Part shown: positions 43,472 to 51,739 of the stretch, in pieces
Layout: every line of letters begins with the position of its first letter
Numbering within the stretch: the stretch's first letter is position 1
Source: Kitasatospora sp. SUK 42
GTDB lineage: Bacteria; Actinomycetota; Actinomycetes; Streptomycetales; Streptomycetaceae
Direction: 5' to 3'
DNA length: 64,000 bases
Assembly (NCBI RefSeq): GCF_015776785.2
Contig: NZ_LFMD02000002.1
Location: forward strand, 2,122,186 to 2,186,185
The notes under the pieces: generated by a model
Told to the model about the DNA's origin: nothing
Databases searched by the model: none
Seen by the model: only the letters and a program-made list of their open reading frames with translations
Position numbers and translations under genes: made by a program

Positions 43472-43487
43472 GTTGGACTAGACCAAC
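43472..43487. promoter_or_regulatory. DasR (dre)-like operator
   Basis: The core TGGACTAGACCA (43474-43485) differs at one base from the published dre core TGGTCTAGACCA of the GlcNAc-responsive GntR/HutC regulator DasR, and the flanks extend the dyad to GTTGG...CCAAC. It lies about 245 bp upstream of the PhyH start. Other HutC-family regulators bind similar sites, so the cognate regulator is inferred. Confidence 0.5.
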
Positions 43488-43563
43488 TAATGGTGTCAAC
43501 CCTTTCCGGCTGGTTACCGATTGGGAAATCAGCGCAGCTCACAACGCCTTCCAGGCTTCGCTT

Positions 43564-43616
43564 TATGTTTCGGAGACTGACATAAGCACGGGTATGTTTC
43601 GAGAATTGACATAAGC
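43564..43616. repeat. Pair of 24-bp direct repeats with internal dyads
   Basis: Two copies, 43564-43587 and 43593-43616, share 20 of 24 bases with a 29-bp period. Each begins TATGTTTCG and ends TGACATAAGC, so TATGT and ACATA form a hyphenated dyad within each copy. The second copy contains TTGACA. This looks like a tandem operator for an unknown regulator of the PhyH operon or the FUSC gene. Confidence 0.65.
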
Positions 43617-43723
43617 GCGAGAGGCGGCTCACGGGTTGAACCCGCCGCCTCGGCGCCCCGTTACACCCGGCCCCGCGGCGCCCGCGCACGGTCGACGCCG
43701 AGCCCTCGCCGCCCGCCCGCCGG

Positions 43724-43729
43724 TAGCTT
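43724..43729 (+). promoter_or_regulatory. -10 box of a probable leaderless transcript
   Basis: TAGCTT is followed by exactly six bases and then the GTG of the FUSC gene, with no ribosome site. This TANNNT-N6-start layout is typical of leaderless actinobacterial genes. Confidence 0.5.
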
Positions 43730-43735
43730 GGGACT

Positions 43736-45673
43736 GTGGCACGCACCCGGCTCGCCCCTCCTCCCTGGCTGACCGAGGGCCTGCGGCCCCGGAACGCGCC
43801 GATCCCCTGGGCCGCGGTCGCCCGCGCCTCGGTGGCGCTCGCCGCCCCGCTCGCGGTCGGTACCGCCGTCGGGCGGCCCGGCGACGCCGCGCTGGTCTCG
43901 ATCGGCGCGCTGTCCGGCGTCATCGGCGACACCGCCGACGCCTACCGGATGCGGGTGTTCAACATCGCCGTGCCGCAACTGTTCGGCGCCCTCGGCGTGC
44001 TGCTGGGCGCCCAGGCGCACGGCGCCGGCTGGACGGCCGTCGCGGTGCTGACCGTGGTCGCGCTGGTCTCCGGCATGATCTCCTCGATCGGAGCCGTCGC
44101 CTCCGTCTCCGGACTGCTCCTGCTGCTCAACGCCGTGATCGGGGCCGGACTTCCGCTCCCCTCGCCCTGGTGGCTGCCGCCCGCGCTGCTGCTGCTCGGC
44201 GGCCTGCTGGTGCTCGCCCTCACCCTGCTCGCCTGGCCGCTGCGCGGCGGCACCCCCGAACGCACGGTCGTCGCCGACACCTACCGGTCGGCCGCCGAAC
44301 TGCTGGAGGCCACCGGCTCCGCCGCGTACGAGGGCAGGCGCCGGGCGCTCACCCAGTCGCTCAACCACTCCTACGACCTGCTGCTCGCCCGCCGCGCCCG
44401 CCGACACGGCCGCTCCGCCACCCTCGCCCGGCTGCTCGCCCAGCTCAACGCGCTGGTCCCGGTGGTCGAGGGCGCCTCGGCCGTCCAGTTCCGCCCGCCC
44501 GAGTACGGCCCGCTGCCACCCGCCTACCCGGCCGCGGTCCGAGCCCTCGCCGAAGCCGTCGAACAGGGCCGCACCGGCCCCGCCCCACCACCCGACCTGC
44601 CCGAACCGGTCGGCCCCTCCACCCGCGCGCTGGCCCAGGCGATCGGGCACGCCTCCGTCGTCGTGCACGAGGTCGCGCCGGACCCGTACGCCGTCGACGA
44701 CCGGCTCGGCCGCCCCGCCGGCCTGGAGATCCGCGCCCGGCGGGCCGCCCGCGCGCTGCTGCTCTCCGGCGCCTCCTGGCGCTACGGGCTGCGGCTCGCG
44801 CTGTGCATCGGGCTGGCGCAGGTGCTGGTCTCGGTGATCGCGGTGCCCCGCTCGTACTGGGTGGCACTGACCGTCACCTTCGTGATGAAGCCCGACTTCG
44901 GCTCGGTGTTCTCCCGCGCCGTGCTGCGCGCGCTCGGCACCGCCGGCGGGCTGCTGATCGCCGTGCCGGTGCTCGCCGAGGTGCCGCACGGCTGGTGGGA
45001 CGTACCGGTGATGGCCGCCCTGGCCATGCTGATCCCCGCGCTGTCGGTCAAGGGGTACGCCTTCCAGACCGCCGCCATCACCCCCGTGATCCTGCTGCTC
45101 TCCGACCTGCTCAACCACCAGGGCTTCCGCCTGGTGCTGCCCCGGCTCTACGACTCACTGATCGGCTGCGGCATCTCGCTGCTGGTCGGCTACCTGCTGT
45201 GGCCGGAGTCCTGGCACACCCGGATCGGCGACCGGCTGGCCGACGCCGTCCAGGACACCGCCGCGTACGTGTCGCTGGCCTTCACCACCGCCCCCGGGCG
45301 GGACGAACCGGGCCGGGCCCGCCACCGGCGGCGGCTCTACCGGGACCTGTCCACGGTGCGCAGCGAGTTCCAGCGGGCGCTCACCGAGCCGCCGCCGGTC
45401 GGCGCCCGGGCCGAGGCCTGGTGGCCGCTGGTGATCGCGGTCGAGCGGATCGTCGACACCACCACCGCCGCCCGGGTGCGGGTCGAGCACGGCGCGCCCG
45501 TACCGACCACGGCCGAGGTCGCCACCGTCGCCCGGGAGCTGGCCGACCTGGCCGAGGCGCTGCGCACCGGCGCGGCGCTGCCGGAGGCCGACCCGGACGC
45601 ACTGTCGCCGAACTGCGCGCTGGCCCGGCTGCACCACGAGGTGCACGCGGCGCGGGCCCTGGCGGCCTCGTGA
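43736..45673 (+). CDS. FUSC-family membrane protein (aromatic acid exporter/YccS-like)
   Basis: This 645-residue integral membrane protein has two blocks of five or six hydrophobic segments (about residues 20-170 and 340-480) separated by a long soluble part, the layout of fusaric-acid-resistance-like (FUSC) transporters. RSYWVALTVTFVMKPDFGS is the characteristic segment of the second block. The soluble C-terminus is helical. It may export aromatic acids or other organic acids. GTG 43736 is probably read from a leaderless mRNA. The link to the divergent oxygenase operon is only by shared intergenic DNA. Confidence 0.88.
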   Translation: MARTRLAPPPWLTEGLRPRNAPIPWAAVARASVALAAPLAVGTAVGRPGDAALVSIGALSGVIGDTADAYRMRVFNIAVPQLFGALGVLLGAQAHGAGWTAVAVLTVVALVSGMISSIGAVASVSGLLLLLNAVIGAGLPLPSPWWLPPALLLLGGLLVLALTLLAWPLRGGTPERTVVADTYRSAAELLEATGSAAYEGRRRALTQSLNHSYDLLLARRARRHGRSATLARLLAQLNALVPVVEGASAVQFRPPEYGPLPPAYPAAVRALAEAVEQGRTGPAPPPDLPEPVGPSTRALAQAIGHASVVVHEVAPDPYAVDDRLGRPAGLEIRARRAARALLLSGASWRYGLRLALCIGLAQVLVSVIAVPRSYWVALTVTFVMKPDFGSVFSRAVLRALGTAGGLLIAVPVLAEVPHGWWDVPVMAALAMLIPALSVKGYAFQTAAITPVILLLSDLLNHQGFRLVLPRLYDSLIGCGISLLVGYLLWPESWHTRIGDRLADAVQDTAAYVSLAFTTAPGRDEPGRARHRRRLYRDLSTVRSEFQRALTEPPPVGARAEAWWPLVIAVERIVDTTTAARVRVEHGAPVPTTAEVATVARELADLAEALRTGAALPEADPDALSPNCALARLHHEVHAARALAAS

Positions 45674-45679
45674 TCCCTG

Positions 45680-45790
45680 GTGACCCCTGGTCGTGGCCGG
45701 TCAGGCGGTCGTGACCTGTCGCGGCCGGTGGGTCGGCGGGTAGGCGGGTCGCGGCCGATGGGTCCGCGGGTCGCGGCCGGCCGGTCGCGG
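45680..45790. repeat. Degenerate short tandem repeats after the FUSC gene
   Basis: The gap between the convergent FUSC and amidase genes consists of imperfect iterations of a GGGTCGCGGCCG-like unit. No stable gene is present. It may hinder or end transcription from both sides. Confidence 0.45.
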
Positions 45791-47194
45791 TCAGTCCTGG
45801 ATGCGCCGCCAGGGCCGGTCCGCCTCCAGCGCGAAGGCGAGCTCCAGCAGCAGCCGCTCCTGCCCGTGCGCGGCCGACAGGTGCACCCCGATCGGCAGGC
45901 CGCCCGGCGCCGCCCCGGTGGGCAGCGCGATGCCCGGGCCGCCGGTCACGTTGTTGACCGGGGTGAAGGCGACGTAGCGCAGCAGCCGCTCGATCAGCTC
46001 GTCGAAGGCCACGTTCGGGCTCAGGTGGCCGATCGGCGGGGTGGTGTGGGCGAGCACCGGGGAGAGGATGGCGTCGTGCTGGTGGAAGATCCCCGCGTAC
46101 ACCGCCTCGGCCCGTCGCAGCCGTCGCAGCACGCCCGGGGTGCGCGGGAACTCGGACTGGAAGCGGCGGCGCAGCCCGGTGGTGAGGCCGTCCAGCCTCC
46201 CGGCCCGGAAGGACGGGTCGAGCATCAGCCGGCCGGTGAGCGCGATCACCCAGGCGATGTAGCCCCAGTACGCGAGGAAGTCACGGGAGAACTCCTCGCC
46301 GAACGGCAGGGTGGTCGGCTCGACCAGGTGGCCCATCGCCTCCAGCCGGGCGGCGGTCTCCTCGACGGCCCGGCGGGTCGGCTCGTCGGTCTTGGCGATC
46401 GGCGAGTCCACCACCAGGCCGATCCGCAGCCGGCGCTGCCCCGGGCCCTCGACCAGGCCGAGCGGGGGCAGTTGGGCGCTTCGGTGGTGGCGCTCGGCGG
46501 CGGCGAAGAAGGCGGCGGTGTCGCGCACCGAGCGGGTCAGCACCCCGTCGGTGACGAGGTTGACCGGCAGCTTGCCGCCCTGCGCGTTGGTCACCAGCCG
46601 GCCCCGGGTGGGCTTGAGCCCGACCAGGCCGCAGCAGGCGGCCGGGATGCGGATCGACCCGCCGCCGTCGTTGGCGTGCGCGATCGGCACCACGCCGGAG
46701 GCCACCAGCGCCGCCGACCCGCCCGAGGAGGCGCCGGCCGAGTGCGAGGGCTTCCAGGGGTTGCGCACCGGCTGGGCGGTGGCGAACTCGGTCGAGGCGT
46801 TCAGGCCGAACTCGGGCAGCCGGGTCTTGCCGAGCACGGCCAGGCCGGTGGCCAGGAACTGGTCGGTGAAGCGCGCGTTGCGGCGGGCCGGGCGGGCGCG
46901 GAAGGCCTCGCTGCCCATGGCGGTCGGCAGTCCGCGCAGGTCCACGTTGTCCTTGAGGAAGGTCGGTACGCCCCACAGCTCGCCGCCGACGCCCTCCCGG
47001 CTGATCCGGGGCCGGTCGTACGAGGCGTGGGCGACGGGCAGCAGCGCACCGTCGATCCGCCCGGCGCGGGCCACGGCGGCCGCGACCAGCTCCCGCGGGT
47101 TCACCTCTTCGGCCCGGACCAGCGCGGCCAGCGCCACCGCGTCGTGCGCGCCGAGGGCGTCGTCGGTGAACGCGTGCGTCCGCTCGTCGGTCAT
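45791..47194 (-). CDS. Amidase-signature hydrolase
   Basis: This 467-residue amidase-signature enzyme hydrolyses an amide through a Ser-cisSer-Lys triad. The lysine is in PTFLKDNVDLRG near residue 75, and the serines are in SHSAGASSGGSAALVASG near residue 160. GGSIRIPAACCGLVGLKPT is the standard signature stretch. GTG/ATG choice was settled by GGGGAG before ATG 47194. The exact substrate (arylamide, nitrile-derived amide, 6-aminohexanoate dimer) is not predictable. The 278-bp gap before the divergent P450 holds no gene. Confidence 0.92.
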   Translation of the reverse strand: MTDERTHAFTDDALGAHDAVALAALVRAEEVNPRELVAAAVARAGRIDGALLPVAHASYDRPRISREGVGGELWGVPTFLKDNVDLRGLPTAMGSEAFRARPARRNARFTDQFLATGLAVLGKTRLPEFGLNASTEFATAQPVRNPWKPSHSAGASSGGSAALVASGVVPIAHANDGGGSIRIPAACCGLVGLKPTRGRLVTNAQGGKLPVNLVTDGVLTRSVRDTAAFFAAAERHHRSAQLPPLGLVEGPGQRRLRIGLVVDSPIAKTDEPTRRAVEETAARLEAMGHLVEPTTLPFGEEFSRDFLAYWGYIAWVIALTGRLMLDPSFRAGRLDGLTTGLRRRFQSEFPRTPGVLRRLRRAEAVYAGIFHQHDAILSPVLAHTTPPIGHLSPNVAFDELIERLLRYVAFTPVNNVTGGPGIALPTGAAPGGLPIGVHLSAAHGQERLLLELAFALEADRPWRRIQD

Positions 47195-47472
47195 CCCAAC
47201 TCCCCGCTCCCCGCCGGACCTTCCGCCGCCCGGCTCGTACTGCCCGGTAGTACCGGCCGGTAATCGCGCCGGGCTCGCAGTGTAGGCGCGCGGCGCCGCC
47301 CTCGGATAGCCCCGGTCGCCGATCGGATCGTCACATCTCCGGCGGCGCACCGGCGTTCGGCACACGCCCCCGCGTTCACGCCACCCGCCCCCGGTCCTCG
47401 ATCGTTTCGGTCGTGGGCGCCGGGATAGATCCCGATCACCACTCGATCCGGCCATCTCCCGAGGTGACGCCC

Positions 47473-48822
47473 GTGCCCACCCAGTACCGCCCGACCTTCC
47501 AGTACACCTCGGCCACCGCCCCCCGCGCGCTCCCCCTCCTCGGCCACGCCCCCGCCCTCCTCCACCACCCGTACGACTTCGTGGCCGGCCTGGCCGCCCA
47601 CGGCGACCTCGTCAGACTGCGGCTCGGCCCGCTCGACGCCTACGTCGCCTGCCACCCCGACCTGGTGCGCCAACTGCTCACCGAGGACCGCACCTACGAC
47701 AAGGGCGGGCTGATCCTCGACAAGGCCCGCGAGGTCTTCGGCAACGGCCTCGCCACCTGCCCCGCCGCCGACCACCGCCGCCAGCGCCGGATGCTGCAGC
47801 CCGCGTTCCACCGCGACCGGCTGCCCGGCTACGCCGCCATGATGGCCGAGGAGATCGCCGGCACCACCGCCCCCTGGAGCGACGGCGACGTGATCGACCT
47901 GCCCGCCGCGATGTACCGCCTCACCACCGCCGTCACCGCCCGCTGCCTGTTCGCCGCACACGAACGGGCCGGCTCGCTGCCCGTCCACGCGTGCATGGAC
48001 GCGGTCGCCCGCGGCGTCGCCCGGCGGATCATGCTGCCGCTGCCCGGCGCCGACCGGATCCCCACCCCCGGCAACCGCCGCTTCCGACGCGCCCGGCGCG
48101 ACCTCCGCGAGATCACCCGCCGCCTGATCGCCGACTACCGCGCCGCCGGCACCGACCACCACGACCTGCTCTCCGTGCTGCTCAGCACCCGCGACGAGGA
48201 CGGGCGGGGCCTGTCCGACAACGAGATCCACGACCAGGTCGTCACCTTCCTGCTCGCCGGGATGGAGACCACCGCCGCCACCCTCTCCTGGGCCTGGACC
48301 CTCCTCGCCGCCAACCCGCCCGTACGCGAGCGCCTGCACACCGAGCTCGACACCGTCCTCGACGGCCGCCCCGCCCGCCACGAGGACCTGCCCTCCCTCC
48401 CGCTCACCGGCCGCATCGTCAGCGAGACCCTGCGCCTCCACCCGCCCGCCTGGATCCTCAGCCGCACCGTCACCGCCGACACCGAACTCGGCGGCCACCG
48501 CGTCCCGGCCGGCGCCACCATCCTCTACAGCCCCTACCTGCTGCACCGCCGCGCCGACCTCTTCCCCCACCCCGGCCGCTTCGACCCCGACCGCTGGCTC
48601 ACCACCGCCCGCCCCGCCCCCGGCACCTACACCCCCTTCGGCCTCGGCGCCCGCCGCTGCATCGGCGACACCTTCGGCACCACCGAAGCCGCCCTCGCCA
48701 TCGCCACCATCGCCTCCCGCTGGACCGTCACCCCCACCCCCCACCAGTCCGTCCGCCCCCACCGCAGCTCCTCCCTCTCCCCCCGCCCCTTCACGGCGAC
48801 CCTCACCCGCCGGGCGAGGTGA
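47473..48822 (+). CDS. Cytochrome P450
   Basis: This 449-residue bacterial P450 shows the I-helix oxygen-binding motif LLAGMETTAATL, the K-helix ETLRLHPP and the heme-thiolate loop FGLGARRCIG. The pattern (NGLATCPAADHRRQRRMLQP early) places it with CYP102A/CYP4-like or CYP125-like fatty/terpenoid oxidases that are common in streptomycetes, but the family cannot be fixed by eye. GTG 47473 was chosen because GAGGTGA lies 5-6 nt upstream; a GTG nine bases earlier is in frame. No ferredoxin gene is adjacent. Confidence 0.92.
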   Translation: MPTQYRPTFQYTSATAPRALPLLGHAPALLHHPYDFVAGLAAHGDLVRLRLGPLDAYVACHPDLVRQLLTEDRTYDKGGLILDKAREVFGNGLATCPAADHRRQRRMLQPAFHRDRLPGYAAMMAEEIAGTTAPWSDGDVIDLPAAMYRLTTAVTARCLFAAHERAGSLPVHACMDAVARGVARRIMLPLPGADRIPTPGNRRFRRARRDLREITRRLIADYRAAGTDHHDLLSVLLSTRDEDGRGLSDNEIHDQVVTFLLAGMETTAATLSWAWTLLAANPPVRERLHTELDTVLDGRPARHEDLPSLPLTGRIVSETLRLHPPAWILSRTVTADTELGGHRVPAGATILYSPYLLHRRADLFPHPGRFDPDRWLTTARPAPGTYTPFGLGARRCIGDTFGTTEAALAIATIASRWTVTPTPHQSVRPHRSSSLSPRPFTATLTRRAR

Positions 48823-48854
48823 GGGCAGCCGCCTCGGCGTTCATCGGACTTCGG

Positions 48855-48860
48855 TACTGT
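48855..48860 (+). promoter_or_regulatory. -10 box upstream of the rhomboid-like gene
   Basis: TACTGT is followed by six bases and an in-frame GTG (48867), the layout of a leaderless start. No ribosome site is present before the later ATG 48927. Confidence 0.4.
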
Positions 48861-48926
48861 CCCGGCGTGGCCGGCCGCACCGAGGGCGGCCGGAACCATG
48901 CCGTCGGACCGGGACACCGTCAGAAC

Positions 48927-49649
48927 ATGAACGCTCGAAACCCGTTGGGGCTCCTGGCCGGGCTGCTGCGCGCCGTCCGGCGGTATCCGCGCCGCTCGCC
49001 GCTGACGCTCGGCTTCGTCGGGCTGCTCCTGCTCGGCCACGTCTGGATCGCGTACGGGCTCTCCGAGGAACGGGCCGACACGGTGCGGGCCTACATCAGC
49101 ACCAACCTGGACAACCTCCACGACCATCCGGTCCGCGCGCTGTTCAGCAGCGCGCTGCTGTTCGACGGCACGCTCGCCGACGTCCTCTCGACCGGCTTCG
49201 GCTCGACGATGATCACCCTGGGCCTCGGCGTCTGCGTCAGCCTGGCCTGGGTCGAGCACCGCTACGGGAAGCTGCGGGCCGTCGCCGTGTTCCTCGCCGG
49301 ACACATCGGCGCCACGCTCGTCACCGCCGTGGTCATCCTGCTGGCGCTGCACGAGGGCTGGTACCCGGAGGACGTCCGCCAGGCCTCGGACTACGGCATC
49401 AGCTACGGCGCCCAGGCCGCCCTCGCGCTCGCCGTCCTCGCCCTGCCCCGCCGGGCCCGGCTGCCCTGGGCCCTCTTCGTGATCGCCTGGCCGCTCGGCG
49501 GCGGCGGTGGCCACTGGCCGGGCCCGCTGCCGGAGTTCACCACCGTCGGCCACCTGCTCGCCGCCGCCATCGGCTTCGCCCTGGCGGCGGCCCCGGCCGC
49601 GCGCCGCCGCCGGACCGACTCCCTCGCCACCGCGGGCACGAACACCTGA
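48927..49649 (+). CDS. Rhomboid-like membrane protein
   Basis: This roughly 240-residue protein has about six hydrophobic segments. The candidate catalytic serine lies in the segment YGISYGAQAA and a candidate histidine in TTVGHLLAAAIGF, matching the Ser-His dyad of rhomboid intramembrane proteases. The first part (RRYPRRSPLTLGFVGLLL) is typical of actinobacterial rhomboid-like proteins. Two starts are possible: ATG 48927, used here, has no clear ribosome site; GTG 48867, 20 codons earlier, has a leaderless-type -10 box. Function and substrates are unknown. Confidence 0.82.
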   Translation: MNARNPLGLLAGLLRAVRRYPRRSPLTLGFVGLLLLGHVWIAYGLSEERADTVRAYISTNLDNLHDHPVRALFSSALLFDGTLADVLSTGFGSTMITLGLGVCVSLAWVEHRYGKLRAVAVFLAGHIGATLVTAVVILLALHEGWYPEDVRQASDYGISYGAQAALALAVLALPRRARLPWALFVIAWPLGGGGGHWPGPLPEFTTVGHLLAAAIGFALAAAPAARRRRTDSLATAGTNT

Positions 49650-49672
49650 GGGCCCGGGCCGCCGAGCAGGCC

Positions 49673-50248
49673 TTACGGCCGGCGGTCGGCGGCGATCTCG
49701 GCCAGCAGCCGCTCGATCGCCGCCAGCCGCTCCCGCAGCTCCTCCAGGTCGCCCCGGGTGGCGCTCTGCTCGCTGCCCTTCAGGGTGACCAGCAGCTGCC
49801 CGTCCGGCTCCAGCCGGGCCCGGGCGACACCGCTGACGTTGTCCCCGTTCTGGAGCCGGATCGCGTGCTCCAGCTCGGACGGGCGCAGCGCCAGGTCGTG
49901 CAGCGCTCCGGGCACCAGCTTGCCGTCCCGGACGACGGTGGTGGCCGTGCCCTCCAGGAAGCGGGCGGCGCGCGGGTCGCGGGCGAGCCAGCGGGTGACG
50001 CCGGAGTTCACCGCGACCAGGGTCACCGCCCCGATCACGCCGCCGAGCAGGCTGTTGTCGTTGCCGATGATCGCGTTCTGCACCACGTTGGACAGCAGGA
50101 ACACGACCACCATGTCGAAGGTGTTCAGCCCCGCCAGCCCGCGCTTCCCCGCGAGCCGGAACAGGATCAGGATCAGCGCGTAGACGGCGATCGTACGGAG
50201 GACCTTCTCCACGATCGGAATCTGGACGGCCATCAGGTCATGCCACAT
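49673..50248 (-). CDS. DUF421 (YetF-like) membrane protein
   Basis: This 191-residue protein has three N-terminal hydrophobic segments (VYALILILFRLAGKRGL first) followed by the soluble DUF421/YetF domain (TVVRDGKLVPGALHDLALRP; AIRLQNGDNVSGVARARLEP). A C-terminal coiled coil ends it (DLEELRERLAAIERLLAEI). In bacilli this family supports spore germination and membrane functions; in streptomycetes the role is unknown. ATG 50248 follows GGAGGAG. Confidence 0.9.
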   Translation of the reverse strand: MWHDLMAVQIPIVEKVLRTIAVYALILILFRLAGKRGLAGLNTFDMVVVFLLSNVVQNAIIGNDNSLLGGVIGAVTLVAVNSGVTRWLARDPRAARFLEGTATTVVRDGKLVPGALHDLALRPSELEHAIRLQNGDNVSGVARARLEPDGQLLVTLKGSEQSATRGDLEELRERLAAIERLLAEIAADRRP

Positions 50249-50312
50249 GTGCCCCGCTCCTCCCACCGCGGCCCTGCGGCCGCGGGCTCCTCGAAACGGG
50301 GCCGACGCTACG

Positions 50313-51107
50313 CTACCCGCGCCGCTTGGGCTTCCCCCGCCGGGCGGCGGCCGCTCCCCGGCCGCTCCCCGCCGCCTTCGGCTTCTGCCCGCCCGACCTC
50401 GGCTGCCCGCCGGCCTTCTGCGTCTGGGGCTTGCGCTGCGGCGCCGCCTTCTTCTTCGCCGAGCCGGCCGGAGCGGCCTCCTGCCCGGCCCCGCGCCCGC
50501 GCGAGCTGTTGACCGTACGCCCGCGGACGATCCCGATGAACTCCTCCACCAGGTCCGTCGTCCGCTCCTGCGGCCAGGACAGCGCCACCTGGGACTGCGG
50601 CGCCTCGACCACCGGCCGGTAGGTGAGGTCCCGCCGGTGGTGCAGCCGGGCCAGCGACTGCGGCACCAGCAGCACGCCGACGTTGGCCGCCACCAGTTCG
50701 ATCGCGTCCGCCGTGGTCTCCGGGCGCGAGATGGCGGGGCGCCCGGGCAGCGCGTCGGCGGCCCAGCCGAGGGTGTCGTCGAGCGGGTGGAAGACCACGT
50801 CCTCGGCGAGGTCGCCGAGGGTGACCTCCTCGGCGGCGGCCAGCCAGTGGTCCTTGGGGAAGACCACCACGGTGGTCTCGGTGTACAGCGGGATGGCGCT
50901 GAGCACGTCCTTGTCGACCGGCAGCCGGACCAGCCCGGCGTCCGCCGTGCCCTCCCGCAGGGTGCGCTCGCCGTCGGCGGCGGCCACCGCGAGGAGGTCG
51001 AGCGGTACGTCCGGGAGCCGCTCGCCCCAGACCCGGGCCCATTTGCCGGGGGTCACGCCCGGGACGTACGCGAGCCGGAAGGACGGGTTCACCTGCATGT
51101 CTGTCAC
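50313..51107 (-). CDS. LysR-type substrate-binding domain protein without HTH
   Basis: This 264-residue protein aligns by eye with the effector domain of LysR regulators (RLAYVPGVTPGKWARVWGER, then GTADAGLVRLPV, then ELVAANVGVLLVPQSLARL) but lacks the N-terminal winged helix. Residues about 200-264 are a Lys/Arg/Gly/Pro-rich basic tail that could bind nucleic acid. It is divergent from the DUF5997 gene with only a 58-bp gap. This pairing is common in Streptomyces and suggests a shared, unknown function. Confidence 0.85.
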   Translation of the reverse strand: MTDMQVNPSFRLAYVPGVTPGKWARVWGERLPDVPLDLLAVAAADGERTLREGTADAGLVRLPVDKDVLSAIPLYTETTVVVFPKDHWLAAAEEVTLGDLAEDVVFHPLDDTLGWAADALPGRPAISRPETTADAIELVAANVGVLLVPQSLARLHHRRDLTYRPVVEAPQSQVALSWPQERTTDLVEEFIGIVRGRTVNSSRGRGAGQEAAPAGSAKKKAAPQRKPQTQKAGGQPRSGGQKPKAAGSGRGAAAARRGKPKRRG

Positions 51108-51152
51108 AGGGCAAGGCTACCGACCGTGACCGGGAGCGCCCGCGCACTCCCT

Positions 51153-51158
51153 TACCCT
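51153..51158 (+). promoter_or_regulatory. -10 box of the DUF5997 gene
   Basis: TACCCT is followed by seven bases and then ATG 51166, with no ribosome site, which suggests a leaderless transcript. Confidence 0.4.
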
Positions 51159-51165
51159 TGTCCGT

Positions 51166-51576
51166 ATGACATCGCTCAAGCAGAAGACCAGCCAGACCAT
51201 GAAGCCGGCCACGGCGGCCAAGAAGCTGGGGATCTACCTCGACGCGGCGCCGACCGACTTCCAGGAGGGCGTGGTCTCCCGCGAGGAGCTGAACGCGCTG
51301 CAGGCCGAGCCGCCGCAGTGGCTCCAGGAGCTGCGCAAGAACGGCCCGCACCCGCGCCCGGTGGTCGCCGCCAAGCTCGGTGTGTCGATCTCCGGCCTGG
51401 CCCGGGGCGGCGTGACCGAGGCGCTCACCACCGACGAGATCGAGGCGATCAAGGCCGAGAACCCGCTCTGGCTCCAGCACGAGCGCGCCAACCAGGTGGA
51501 CGTCCGCAAGGAGGCCGTCCGGATCAAGGAGAAGCACGAGAAGGAGGCCGTCGCGAAGGCCGCCAAGCAGGCCTGA
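51166..51576 (+). CDS. DUF5997 family protein
   Basis: This 136-residue soluble protein is rich in Lys, Ala and Glu. AATKKLG-type start (KPATAAKKLGIYLDAAP), PPQWLQELRKNGPHPRPVVA and the basic C-terminal helix match DUF5997 as I remember it. It has no recognised function. Being divergent from the LysR-like protein, it may act with it. Confidence 0.85.
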   Translation: MTSLKQKTSQTMKPATAAKKLGIYLDAAPTDFQEGVVSREELNALQAEPPQWLQELRKNGPHPRPVVAAKLGVSISGLARGGVTEALTTDEIEAIKAENPLWLQHERANQVDVRKEAVRIKEKHEKEAVAKAAKQA

Positions 51577-51739
51577 GCGCCCTCCCGGGACCGCTGACCT
51601 GCCGGACCGCTGACCTGCCGGATCGCGCGCTCCGCCGCCGGTTGTCAGACCCCCGCGCTTGGATGGTGCCGGCGTTCGCCCACGGGCGGCGGACGCCGGC
51701 ACGGTCATGAGCACAACCGTACGTACGGGAGGTCAGTGG

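Larger units (their letters stand above)
43227..43735. other. 509-bp divergent regulatory region
   Basis: This gap separates the PhyH-led operon (minus) from the FUSC gene (plus). The stretch about 43440-43620 is much less GC-rich than the genes. It contains a dre-like palindrome (43472-43487) and a pair of 24-bp direct repeats (43564-43616), and ends with a leaderless-type -10 box just before the FUSC start. No gene is evident in it. Confidence 0.7.
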
